Shown here piece after piece: positions 30,481-41,715 of a DNA stretch of 64,000 nt; positions within the stretch are counted from its first letter, which is position 1, and every line of letters starts with the position of its first letter. Both the position numbers and the translations under genes were made by a program. This stretch comes from Campanula takesimana (taxonomy: Eukaryota > Streptophyta > Magnoliopsida > Asterales > Campanulaceae): contig JAOWBW010001048.1 in the NCBI GenBank assembly GCA_026119855.1, positions 1 to 64,000 on the forward strand, read 5' to 3'. Below the pieces are notes generated by a model, which saw only the letters and a program-made list of their open reading frames with translations, was not told where the DNA came from and made no database searches.

Positions 30481-32430
30481 GCAAGGGCGGTCTAAGCAGA
30501 AAAAAGGGTGCGTCTTAAAGGAGGTAGGATACCCCGCTCTACGCCCTTATCGAACTGGGGCTTCCCCAACAGAATGGGTCGACTTTGTGGTTTCTCGGAG
30601 AATATCGAGGCTTCGACAAGCACATACTTAGAAGAAGGGCATCCCTCATCATCAAACTCGGCACGCGATGACCTATTTGGATTGATTACAATCATAATTA
30701 ATTATAAGGCATCTGTATAAGATCATAACACTTTCATAAAGTTTTCTCCTCCCCGACACTTTGTTTATAAACACGCACTCTCGGTCTCCACAAAATTTGT
30801 ATAAACCTCCTCGGTCCACTCTGAGACCCATCTTTGTGATTCTTGAACCGACTCGGTCCTTCACCCTATTTCCTACACAATAGGATACCCTTAGGTCCCA
30901 ACCTACCTGGTTCAAAACCTTAGGTCCCAAGCCTACCCGGTCAGTCTTGCCTAAGTTACACCATAAACTCTCTAGGTCCCAAGCCTACCCGATCAGTCTT
31001 ACCTAGGGCCCAAACCTACCCGGTGAGTCTTACCTAGGTTACATCATAACCTCTTAGCTCGAACTTCTGCAAGTTCGTAGCATGACCCCTTCGGCCTCAA
31101 ACCGGTTCTACCAAAAACTTCAGACCTTAAACCAGTTAACCAAAGCCAAATCCTTAGGGTGACCCATTAGGTCCCGAACCTACCGGTCCCGAGCCTACCG
31201 GTCCCGAGCCTACCCGATCTCCTAGATCTCAAACCTACCAACACATACTCATTCTTACCCTGTCTAAGCCATAGCTCTCTTATCCTCCTAGGTCCAACCT
31301 CTTAGGTCTACCCAGTCTAACCTGTTGAGCGATCCCTTAGATCCCAAGAACATTCGAGCCTACTGAACGCCTATCTTTTAGGTCTCTAGCATATCCGATC
31401 CACACTTTAGGTCTCAAATCCTAAACCCTTTAGATCACAAAAATGTCTACCCTCTAGGTCTATAACCTTAGATGTCGACCCTTAGAACTCTTTAGTTCCC
31501 AAGCCTGCTCGGTCCAACCAAAACAATGCCATCTACGCCTACCGTCATACCCAAACTATGGCCCTGCCACTCTTAAACCTAGTGTCACTCCTTGGCTTCA
31601 AAAGACTTCCTAGTCTGACCTTCAACCCCTTAGGTCTCTAACCTACTTAATCCGAGCCGAGTCCAAACCTCGCCACCTACAAGGTCCACCCTTGAACTCC
31701 ATGGATCTCAAACCTTTCTTCCCCACGAGTCCAAACCTCAAACATGCCCGAACGCATAGGACCTCCCGCGTACCGTGATATGCCATTAAGATATCAAAAC
31801 CCGTCCAGTCAAAAATCGTGCGCTTAACACCTTTGGTCCCATACCTAACCTACCTTCACAATCGCCGAACGAGCTTGGTCATGCGCAATGACCTCTAAGA
31901 CAAACTTAGGTCCTAAGCATACCTAATCCAACTTAGGCACCTATTGTACTCGAGCAAAGTCTTGGACACTCAATCCCTTTACCTAAAGCGCCAACATGGT
32001 CACATGTCCAGACCCATTTCTCGCACATGGCTCACACCTAGCACACCTTAGAGCCCAAACCCGACATGCGTATTAGGTACTAGAATCATCCAATCCCAAT
32101 CCATTACTCCTTGGCCGACCTCAAGCCTGCTTGGTCCTAATCCATAACGCGGTTTCTCTAGGACAAAAGACTTACCCGCTTGAAAGCCTTATGTCCCAAC
32201 GCTACCCTGCCTAGCCTTCGATCTCCTAGATCTCACGCCTACCATTCCATTAGGCCCCGGTCTCCTTAACACATGTCTGAGTCTTACCCTAGCTAAACCC
32301 TAGAACTTTAGCCTAGGTCTAATCTATCGAGCCTATCCATCCACGAGGTATCAAGCTCATTTGCCCCAAACCGCAACACTCTTAGACCTCAAACTTGCTC
32401 GGTCTAAACCAAGACAAACCTTCAAATGCT
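30481..32430 (+). repeat. Degenerate 'taggtcccaagcctacccggt' repeats in element F
   Basis: After about 350 bp of unassigned DNA, from about 30880 the sequence is built of decayed units with TTAGGTCCCAAGCCTACCCG, visible until about 31320 and in traces beyond. No coding support. Confidence 0.6.
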
Positions 32431-33420
32431 TTCAGTCTCCAAACCCTAGCCTTAAACCTAGGTAAACACATTCTTTAAACCCTAGCCTCAAGCCTAGGTA
32501 GTCATATCATTCTCTCTGAACCCTAGCCTCAAGCCTAGGTAATTACATCCTTCCTAAACCCTAGCCCCGAGCCTAGGTAGTTACATCCCTTCCAAACCCT
32601 AGCTTAGAGCCTAGGTATTTACACCCTTCCTAAACCCTAGCCTTGATCCTAGGTAGTCACGTATCCTCTCTAAACCCTAGCCTCAAGCCTAGGTAGTCAT
32701 ATCATCTCTCTGAACCCTAGCCTCAAGCCTAGGTAATTACATCCTTTCAAACCCTAGCCTAAAGCCTAGGAAGTTACATCCTTCTTAAACCCTAGCCTTG
32801 ATCCTAGGTAGCTACACCCTTCCTAAACCCTAGCCTTGATCCTAGGTAGTCACATATCCTCTCTAAACCCTAGCCTTAAGCCTAGGAAACCACAACATCC
32901 CCTTTAACCCTAGCCCAAATTCTAGGGAATTTCCAAAGCCCCGTATGCAACATCATTTCCAAATTCCCGAAACCCTAGTCTCGAAACCTAGGAAATTTAC
33001 AATCTCAATTCTCCATTTTATTGAACCCTAGTCCAAAACCTAGGATACAATTCCCTGTCCAAAACTTAATCAACCCTAGCCACAGGCCTAGGAAGCCGTA
33101 TTCGATCTAAACCCTAGCCTCGAGCCTAGGAAGTCGCATTCGCTCTAAACCCTAGCCTCGAGCCTAAGTAGTCGCATTCGCTCCAAACCCTAGCCTTAAG
33201 CCTAGGTAGTCGCACTCTTTCTAAACCCTAGCCGCAGGGTCTAGGAGACTATATCCTCACTAAACTCTATCATTGAGCCTAGGGTTCAACATTCCCTTCA
33301 AACCCTAGTCCTAGACCTAGGAAATTCCTTCATCTTAGTCTCAAAACGTAGGAAGTTTACAATCCTTAACCTTAAAACCTAGCTTAAAGCCTAGGTTACC
33401 GCAAATATTTCCAAGCCATA
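32431..33420 (+). repeat. AAACCCTAGCC...GCCTAGG minisatellite (about 35-45 bp units)
   Basis: About 25 units start AAACCCTAGCC, continue with a short variable part and end in CCTAGG plus a 10-15-bp spacer (often TAGTCACATCC). Each unit has the plant telomere heptamer CCCTAAA-type core (AAACCCTA) once, and CTAG/CCTAGG palindromes. It decays through about 33830. Confidence 0.8.
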
Positions 33421-34055
33421 GTCACCAATCAAGCTTAGTAAACCCTCCACAAAATCAATCCCTTTTCAGCGGTCCCTAGTCTCAAGCCTAGAAAGTCATA
33501 ACCTTTCCAACTCCTAGCCTTATGTCTAAAAGCCAACGCCTTTGCTACCTCTAAGCCTACCACAACTCCAAGCCCTAGCCTCCTAGACCTAGGAAATTAC
33601 TAAACCCTAGTCCCAAACCTAGGAGAGTCATGGTCCTTAAAACGCCAGTTTCCAAACCTTTGTTCGAAACCCTAACATCTAGGAAGTTCCCAAACCTCAA
33701 CCATTCCAAGCCCTAGCACTAAGCCTAGGATAGAATACTCTCTTCATGCTTAAATAATCTCCAATCCCTAGCCTGTAAGCCTAGGAAACCCACATTATCT
33801 CCAAGACATAATCTAAAGCCCAAGAAGCCGTGACATCTTTGGCATCCCTATCTCAAGATTAGGAGATCACCATCTTCCTTATTCCCTTTCCTTAAAAAGC
33901 CTTAGGTCCTACCTCTAGGCAACCAAAAAAAATGTCCCTTACCTAACACCTTGGTCTCAATGGCTCGTAGCCTCATTCCCTCCTAGATTAGGATAAGCGG
34001 AACCCAGATCATGTTTAGCAACTCCCCGAGAGTCCATCTCTTTCGCGTCTCCCTA
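33421..34055 (+). other. Decayed continuation of the CCCTAG repeats
   Basis: The same words (CCTAGCC, CCTAGGA) appear at irregular spacing. No gene seen. Confidence 0.5.
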
Positions 34056-34215
34056 AAGGTCCTTTGCCCTTGTGACTCACCAAAGAGTCCTTTGTGACTC
34101 CCCGAGAGTCTATCACCTTTGTGACTCCCCAAGAGTCCGTCACCCTTGTGACTCCCCGAGAGTCTATCACCTTTGTGACTCCCCGAGAGTTCATCCCGTT
34201 TGTGACTTCATAACA
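34056..34215 (+). repeat. GTGACTCCCCGAGAGTC minisatellite (about 27 bp)
   Basis: Five to six units of TGTGACTCCCCGAGAGTC plus a CTATCACCTT-type spacer. GACTCCCCGAGAGTC is itself an imperfect inverted repeat. Confidence 0.75.
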
Positions 34216-34371
34216 ATTCATCATCTTGACCTCCACATGCAAAATTCCAGTTTTACCCCTAGTACATTCCCCTTTGATTCATTTTAGGTGCCCTTAGCAC
34301 TATTTTGACTGATATTCGTTACCTTTGGGTACAGAAAGCCCCTTAAGATTTCCATTCTCCACCAAATATTT

Positions 34372-35475
34372 GCTTAGGATTCGTACGGTTGCAGAGACCT
34401 CGGTGCCTCTATGACATACGCATCCTAGATCGATCGCGATTGGCAGAAGCCTCGCCATTTCTGTTTGCGAGAGATCCAGCATCTATTATTTTAGCATTTT
34501 CTAATATTTGCTTAGGATTCGTATGGTTGTAGAGACTTCAGCGCCTCTATGACATACGCATCCTAGATCGATCGAGATTGGCAGAAGCCTCGGCGTTTCT
34601 GTTTGCGAGAGATCCAGCATCTATTATTTTAGCATTTCCTAATGTTTGCTTAGGATTCGTATGGTTGTAGAGACTTCGGCGCCTCTATAACATATGCATC
34701 CTAGATCGATCGCGATTGGCAGAAGCCTCGGCGTTTCTGTTTGTGAGAGATCCAGCATCTATTATTTTAGCATTTCCTAATATTTGCTTAGGATTCGTAT
34801 GGTTGTAGAGACTTTGGCGCCTCTATGACATACGCATCCTAGATCGATCGTGATTAGCAGAAGCCTCGGCGTTTCTGTTTGCGAGAGATCCAGCATCTAT
34901 TATTTTAGTATTTCCTAATATTTGCTTAGGATTCGTATAGTTGTAGAGACTTTGGCGCCTCTATGACATACGCATCCTAGATCGATCGTGATTGGTAGAA
35001 GCCTCGGCGTTTCTGTTTGCGAGAGATCCAGCATCTATTATTTTAGCATTTCCTAATATTTGCTTAGGATTCGTATGGTTGTAGAGACTTCGGCGCCTCT
35101 ATGACATACACATCCTAGATCGATCGCGATTGGCAGAAGCCTCGGCGTTTCTGTTTGCGAGAGATCCAGCATCTATTATTTTAGCATTTCCTAATATTTG
35201 CTTAGGATTCGTATGGTTGTAGAGACTTTGGCGCCTCTATGACATACGCATCCTAGATCGATCGTGATTGGCAGAAGCCTCGGCGTTTCTGTTTGCGAGA
35301 GATCCAGCATCTATTATTTTATCATTTCCTAATATTTGCTTAGGATTCGTATGGTTGTAGAGACTTCGGCGCCTCTATGACATACGCATCCTAGATCGAT
35401 CGCGATTGGCAGAAGCCTCGGCGTTTCTGTTTGCAAGAGATCCAGCATCTATTAGGGTTCGTATGATTGTAGAGA
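34372..35475 (+). repeat. 138-bp tandem array (eight units) before the 3' LTR of element F
   Basis: GCTTAGGATTCG recurs at 34372, 34510, 34648, 34786, 34924, 35062, 35200 and 35338, exactly 138 bp apart. A partial unit continues to about 35540. Units differ by only a few substitutions. The related unit in element A is about 113 bp with about three copies, so the array was extended in F. Such arrays before the 3' LTR are a known source of satellite DNA in Tat elements. Confidence 0.95.
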
Positions 35476-35540
35476 CTTCGGCGCCTCTATGACATACGTA
35501 TCCTTGATCGCTCGTGGTTGGCAGAAGCCTCGGCGTTTCG

Positions 35541-36050
35541 TTAGCATAATCGGCAGGAGCCCTGGCGATCCTGATTGCGTTTACCATTCCATCTTGGGAT
35601 TATTTAGACAACATAGTCTTTATTTTTCCCAAATGACTTCATTTCCTAACGAATGTTCGTTCTTCATACAGGATAGTGCCCGTAGGTTTATTATCCATAG
35701 CAGAAGTCCGATGGCTCGTCTTTCCCCAATATCTCTGAACTACGACCGGCTTGATTCCTCAGATGATACGTAGGAAACCTGAAAAGGTTCAGCCACCCGA
35801 CCGACGCGGTCATCTCTCATCCCCAGCAGGTGCATTTTCCCTAGCAGAAGACGTTGCTCCCCCTAAGAGGACAAATCATTCTCAATTTCCCTATCAAATT
35901 TGAACTACGTTTGGCTTGATTCCCCCATGGATACGTAGGTCGCCTGTCAAGGTCCAACCGTTCCATTACCTTTCGTCTGTTTTGAAACTCATGTTTCAGA
36001 CGGATCCTTCTTTTATCGTCGACCCCACATTGCCTTGCAAGAAGCGTCGC
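35541..36050 (+). other. Region between the 138-bp array and the polypurine tract
   Basis: Homologous to element A 1155-1650 (reverse). It contains two hairpin motifs with GAACTACG...ACGTAGG at about 35737-35775 and 35902-35942. No gene. Confidence 0.6.
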
Positions 36051-36061
36051 CGAGGGGCTAC
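36051..36061 (+). other. Polypurine tract of element F
   Basis: CGAGGGGCTAC directly before TGTTAG, the same as in element A. Confidence 0.75.
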
Positions 36062-37162
36062 TGTTAGTACCCGACCTGAAAATGAGTTTATTAGGACTTT
36101 CCCAAAAATACAAGGACTTTATAGGAATTAGAAACCTTGCAAAGACTTGTCCCGGATTCCCAAAATATCTCATTTATGACAAAATCTATCAAAATAGGTA
36201 ACAAATGGTTTCCTTAAAACCATGCAGAAACCCTAGCTTAAGAATCAAGTCAGCCGGCATCCTTAGCCACGCGGCCAACATTGCTACGCGTTGATCTTGG
36301 CCACGCGGCCACTCTTGTCACCGGCTTCAACCATGGCCAGGCGGCCACCTTTGCGCTGGATGATCCTGACCATCAGATCTTCCCATCAGCTTACTATATA
36401 AACCAATCCCATGCTATTGGTTTAGGAGGCCGATTTTGAGAGTTCTAAAGTAGGAATTTTGGAGTTCTTAAACACTATTTTGCTCTCTAATTAGCATTCA
36501 AACACTCAAGAAGATCCAAGGTTTATTTCTTGCCAACATAGGTAAGTTTTCTAACTTTTTCTTCGTGTTCTTGCATTATTTTTAATGTAGATCTTTTATA
36601 TTCATGTTCGTACATGTTTATTCATAGTTTCTTCATATTCTTTGCATGCTCATTCATATGTTCATAATATGTTCTTCGCATGTTCTTCGTGTTCATAGAT
36701 TAAAACCTTATTTATGCTATATTTAGGGTTGCGATCTTCATAATTACATGTTATTTCATAGCCGATGATGATCGAGGGTTCATCAACCCGAACATGATCT
36801 AGGAACTACTTCTAAACCCTAATATTTAGGTAATTCCCCCCTCGTTATGCATGATCCCGATTCTTCTGCCTATTCTAATTCTCTGCGAACTACGCTGACC
36901 TGAGCTTCTCACATTGAGAGGAACGTAGGCAATCTTCGGATCCGGTCTCAATCACTAACACACTACTAACACATTCATCATGATAGAAAGACCGATCATT
37001 CAGGCAATAGGAGTGATAACGTCCAATATTCTTCTCTTGTTGTAATTTGACCCCCGAACCCATTAAACATGCTTTTTCTCAATGTTTTGGCTATAACTAA
37101 AACGGCGTGGCGACTCTCATAATTTTAATGTTGCTATGAATATTCTCAAATTCAAACACACG
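36062..37162 (+). repeat. 3' LTR of element F
   Basis: About 1.1 kb starting TGTTAGTACCC, matching the element A LTRs in reverse complement. It carries GGCC palindromes at 36264-36276, 36299-36310 and 36335-36346, TATATAAA at 36395-36402 (about 50 bp downstream), a splice donor AG/GTAAGT at 36540-36547 and a hairpin motif at 36887-36930. It stops at CACACG, eight bases short of the expected end. Confidence 0.88.
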
Positions 37163-38328
37163 CCACAAAGGTAAACCAATCCAACAACACATCAAGGATG
37201 TCCAACATTCTCAAAACGGTACTTAAATAATTTCATAACACATTTATTCATAAAGAAACCAATTCCAATTAATAACGTACTCCATTGTGTTATCTTAAGT
37301 TAATTAGAGCAATTAAACTTAAACTAGGGAAGCCATTTAGTTTAAACAAGCAAAAGGGCAAAATTTCCAAGCAGGCGGGCGGGCGGGCGCTCGGGCAGGG
37401 GCAGGCGGGCGCTCATTTGCACAGAAGGTCTGGCCGCTGGAAAAGGGGGTGCAGGCGGGCGCCTGGCACCGCGCGGGCGGGCGCCTGGCACCGCGCGGGC
37501 GGGCGCCTGGCACCGCGCGGGCGGGCGCCTGGTCTGGATTCAAGCCGGGAAAACAGAGCTGGGTTCTTCATTTTTCATAGCCATTTCACACATTCTCAAA
37601 ATCAATGCTTCCCACATGATCCCCAAAGTACCCAAACAACAACTAAACCAAAGGGGGACCTTAACAACACCAACCATCAACCAAAACTAAGATCAAATCC
37701 CATCATTCAACAAAATCACCATTTTTAACCAAAACTCAAAATAAATTCTAAATAAATTCCAAACTCAACCAAACTTCAAATATAACACATCAAGCATTAT
37801 ATAAACATGATATGAACATTTTAGCATAAAAATGGGGGAAAAGCAACTTACTTGAGATTTCTCAAAGATGATGGATTTCAAATATTTTTGGCTTCCAACG
37901 ATCCTATCGACGATCTAAACATGTTTCAAGTTTTGAGAAATGAGAGATTATGAGAGGAGGAGGAAGAAAATGAAGAGAGAAGATAGAGAAAACTTACCCT
38001 TTTTGCTATGGAGAGAGAGAGAATTGAGCTGGGAGAGATGGATGGGTGAGGGAGAAGTGAGGGAGGAGAGGGGAGTAGGGAGGGAGTAGTTAAAAATAAT
38101 TTAAAAACTTACACCTAGGCCCCCTCTTCACTAAGCTAGCACAAATAAACCCCTATCTCCCTTCTACCCAATTAACACAAATAAAATGCTAGGCATGAAT
38201 TATTATAACACATAAAATGCACACATAATTATTTAAATAAATAATAATCTAAATAAATAAATAAGCAAATAAATAAATAATAATTATTCATTACTAATAA
38301 AATAGAGCCTAGATTTCAGGTCGTGACA
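37163..38328 (-). repeat. Truncated LTR related to the TR-GAG family
   Basis: From about 37700 to 38328 it matches the end of the 49321-52176 LTR (TTACTAATAAAATAGAGCCT then GGTCGTGACA), including the AGAGAG-rich part. The usual start TGTCGCGA is absent, so it is truncated at its junction with element F. At 37371-37535 it has a GC-rich array of a unit of about 22 bp (GCGGGCGCCTGGCACCGC, about four copies) where the other family members have GGCACGACCGTGCC palindromes. No gene. Confidence 0.65.
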
Positions 38329-39076
38329 AAATGAGAGGCTTAAGGTCACCCCCGACATGTAGTCATGAACTACGCCACGGGCTGAGGTTAACCGCTTCGA
38401 AATAGTTAAGGTCTGGTGGAGCTTGAAACTTCCTATGACGGGCCTCAACGGGTTTGGGGTTATGAACTTGTGCGACTCGATAGTGAGCAATTTATAGGAA
38501 TTCGTGCACGTAGTGTGAGGTCTAACACGGGACAAAACATTTTTATTCTTTTTTTTTTTTGAAAGAAAAATAAATAAGCACATAATTAAAACTTTCGAAT
38601 CACCCGTGTGACCGATAAGATAAAACACGAAAGTAAAACAGTCCAAAAGGCCAGATTAGGCCTGATGCAGGCAACTGTGCCCACACCCCATCAAATCTGC
38701 TCTGTTCCGAAACCTGTTCTTGTCCTGGAAGCCTACCCAGAAGCGCGTGCCTCTGGATGATGATGTGGGAAGTGCGCGCATGGCGAAATGTCTATGGGAG
38801 GCGCCCGCTTCTGGGCAAACCTGTCAGAATGTCAAACTTTGGACTTAGGGGATTGCCCTGGTCCTGAATATATTGTAACCCCAGCAAAAATGATTTGTGT
38901 AGAAAGAAGAAGAGAAAACTAGGAATAACATATGGGATGCGGGCGACTCTGGTCCTTTATGTGGGATGCGCGCGCCTTAGGCCAAGAAGGCCAGAGGCGC
39001 ACGCCTCCCCCATCAGAGACCAGAATGCCCAGAAAAGATGTAAATTTTGAACAAAATACAAGTTTAACCCTCAAAC

Positions 39077-39095
39077 GTCCCCAGTGGAGTCGCCA
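39077..39095 (-). other. Primer binding site of element C
   Basis: The minus strand reads TGGCGACTCCACTGGGGAC, one base from the LTR. Confidence 0.75.
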
Positions 39096-39096
39096 C

Positions 39097-39937
39097 TATA
39101 GATACCCCCGTGAGAGCCGACTGCTTGGCTAGAGCGGTGGAAGGATCCTAGGATGTCTAACTTGTTTTAGATTGTTTAGAGTTGCCACCTATGTTTTAGA
39201 GGAACATAAGAAAAACCTAATGTGTAGCCTAAGTTTGATTTACGAAAACAAAGATTCTTGTTTATGAGGTTCGGGGATTAGGTTACGAGATGGGAAGTAC
39301 TTAAACACCCATCTCACCCAACTAATATTGGTCTTGCTTGTTCAAAATCTACATAATCAAAATGTTCTTCCTATTTTTCGCAAGAAATATTTGAATTCAC
39401 ATTGAAGCATAGGTAAAAGACCATTCTCTTCCCTCTTCCCTACTTTATCTTTTTTCCTTCTCTTTTCATTTCATCAAAAGTGCAATCACCCAAACATTTT
39501 GGGATATGACACCAAAGATTACTTCACTTCATTGAAAGGGTGGAAAAGGGATGCTTTTATAGGTGAAAACAAATGTTTTTGGTGCTAAAACTCAGTCACC
39601 AAGAAATCTTTCCTGGGCAAAATCATGTAAAATGAGCAAGGGAGGGATTCTTGGACAGAAATCTGTAACTGACGCCCAGAAGCGCGCGCTTCCCACCTTG
39701 GGGGCAGAAGGCGCGCGCTTCTGGCTCCTATGGTCGGAGGCGCGCGACTCAGAGAAGGCAATTTTGACAGAATGGACTAGAAAGTTAGCCCTGTTATTCA
39801 GTTTAGTCCCTGGACTTAACGAAGTCAGTCAGGAACTTAACAGAAGTGACAGAAACTAACGAGAAACACTTAAAAGAGGGAGAAACACAAGATCAACCGT
39901 GCAACCGGGGTGAGCGGTCCAAGGTGGGGTGTCTACA
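39097..39937 (-). repeat. LTR of element C
   Basis: 841 bp; starts TATAGA (TG changed to TA) and ends TCTACA. On the minus strand a CCTATAAAAG box lies at 39554-39563; about 115 bp upstream is the 14-bp perfect palindrome GAAGCGCGCGCTTC (39679-39692), followed by a further GGCGCGCGCTTC at about 39710 and GGCGCGCGAC near 39738. Confidence 0.75.
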
Positions 39938-40908
39938 CCGGTACCATCAAATTTCTCAACATCGGGCATTTTGAACTTTGGGAGAAGAACAGCAAATGGA
40001 GACAATTTCAAAGAATCAGCAGAAAATTCTCCTTTATTCTTGATTTGCTTTGTCATTTCTTTCATTTCTTTCATTTTGATTTCAGCCTTAGTGAGGGGTA
40101 CATAGGGGACTCCTTTGTAAAAGGCTTCCATTTGGTGGATGAAGTTAAGATCTTGCATGTAGGGGAGTTCCTTGATTCAGAGGGGCATTGTTGGCAAATG
40201 CACCGAAAGCATTGGGTAGATGATTTGAATAGAGATATTGCATGTATTGGGTGAATGCATTGTGGTCGGGTGGATACTGTGATGGGTTTACCGCAAAGTT
40301 TTTCTGGTATGGATGAAGTTGTGATTGATGCCACTGAAGTCTGGATGAGCCATACGACCATTTGTGTTGGCGTTGTTCCCATTGGTGTTGCCATTACCAT
40401 TACCAGGGGGGATGCCGTTGGGATCCCCATTACCATTGCCATTTCCATTGAGCGGTCTGTTGTCGTTACCATTAGGGATGCCGTTGGGGTCCCTGTTACC
40501 ATTTCCGTTACCATTTCCATTTCCATTGCAATTCGGAGGGTCATTGCCATTGGGATTTCCATTACTGTTGGGAATGCCGTTGGGATCCCCATTCCTTTGA
40601 TTCTGCATCTGCATCAATGTAGCGAGGAACTCATCTTGCTGATTCCTCATCTGATTCAGCACATTCTATTCCAACCAAGCTTCAAGCCCCGGTGGCGGTA
40701 CATAACCTTGATCATTTCCTTCCTCGGCCATTTCACATGCCTCCTCGGTAGCGGGATCTGTCTCGGCAACTCGGATCAACCTTCCTTTCTCGTTTCTAAC
40801 TCCCCCTCTCCAAGTAGATGCCAGGCTTAGTGTATCTGAAATGGATGGTATATGGGATGGATTAGGAAACGGAATTTTGATGGCTCTCAAGCTTGATTCA
40901 GAAGTCAC
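39938..40908 (-). pseudogene. N-terminal Gag of element D, interrupted
   Basis: Starts at a Met at 40908. A Gly/Asn/Pro-rich stretch (40288-40662) is built of a repeated NGNPNG-type unit derived from a short trinucleotide-rich repeat. After a frameshift near 40290 the typical Gag entry appears: EAFYKGVPYVPLTKAEIKM, a Lys-rich helix, then LPKFKMPDVEKFDGTG, where element C cuts it at 39937. An in-frame TAG at 40663 (Gln codon changed) also breaks it. Gag forms the particle shell. The LPKFKMP...F.G.G motif is shared with element A Gag. Confidence 0.7.
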
Positions 40909-41696
40909 TCAAAAAGCACAAAAAGCCCCTAGAATTGCCGGATAAGCACTTGCTTCATTTTGACACATTAATTCATGGAATAGTGGATACCATCTCCAAA
41001 GTATAGGACCAAAGTTTTTCACCTGTACTATTGGACGTCCAAGCCCCTAGTGAAGGGCCTATACTCTTTCTGGGATCCACCATTCGGTTACGGTCTATGT
41101 GGGGGTCTTGGCAATTTCGAGTCAATCCAAGAATTCCACATGATATCCACAATTGAGGTCGTTTATAACCTTTCTTTTGGGAATTCATAGGATTGAAGGG
41201 GAATTGCTAGACAAAAACCGGCATGAAGTCTGGGACGTGTCATTTTTTTTAAAAATATGGACATCGTGGCTTGGTAACGGGGAAGATTGGCCTACACCCA
41301 TCGCAACGACAAGTAGGCGCGCTTTGGGGTGAGAATGTAGACCGCGGGCCCTATAGGGAAGTCGATGAGCTCCCTTATACCCTCGGGTTACATTCTCGGG
41401 TTGGTACGGTTCTACGAGACGTTATTTTAAAAAACGTGCATGTGTGTGAGGTATCTATAAATTCAAAAAATGATTTTTAAGGTAAGTAAAGAAAACAAGA
41501 AAATCTTTTTCTTTCCCTTTATTATTTTTTCCATTTTTTAAGGGAATCACCCACCACGCATACATATATATACAAATAAGAGGGTGAAGGAAAAAAGAAC
41601 GTCCCTGAAAAAACAAAGGTTAGGGCATACAAACCAAGCAAGGCAAGTAAAGCATGGCACATACAAAGATTAGAGTCTAGCTCTCTTAAAAAAACA
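40909..41696 (-). other. Leader of element D
   Basis: Non-coding, between PBS and gag. No repeats or genes recognised beyond short homopolymers. Confidence 0.45.
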
Positions 41697-41714
41697 TCCC
41701 CAGCAGAGTCGCCA
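41697..41714 (-). other. Primer binding site of element D
   Basis: The minus strand reads TGGCGACTCTGCTGGGGA, identical to elements A and F. Confidence 0.85.
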
Positions 41715-41715
41715 C

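Larger units (their letters stand above)
25234..37162 (+). mobile_element. Element F: non-autonomous, minisatellite-filled Tat-type element
   Basis: Plus-strand relative of element A. It has the end of a 5' LTR (25234-25419), a PBS, the leader minisatellite, a short gag remnant, the post-pol repeat, tandem arrays, a polypurine tract and a 3' LTR. Protease, RT, RNase H, integrase and the antisense genes are all absent. Roughly half its length is tandem arrays of different units. Both outer LTR edges are truncated: the 5' LTR lacks about 900 bp, and the 3' LTR lacks its last 8 bases TATTCACA. No target duplication is visible. Confidence 0.8.
38329..39937 (-). mobile_element. Element C remnant: leader, PBS and one LTR
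   Basis: The leader (38329-39076) is similar to that of element B, including 'catgtagtcatgaactacgc' and GCGCGC blocks at 38745-38760 and 38965-39005. PBS at 39077-39095. The LTR at 39097-39937 abuts Gag sequence of element D, which C interrupts. The rest of C is not present. Confidence 0.7.

Noticed and set aside
32431..33420. Interstitial telomere repeat
   Set aside because: Only one AAACCCTA per unit of about 40 bp; not a run of heptamers.
40255..40830. 191-codon plus-strand frame
   Set aside because: Shadow of the Asn/Gly-rich Gag on the minus strand; simple-repeat composition keeps both strands open.
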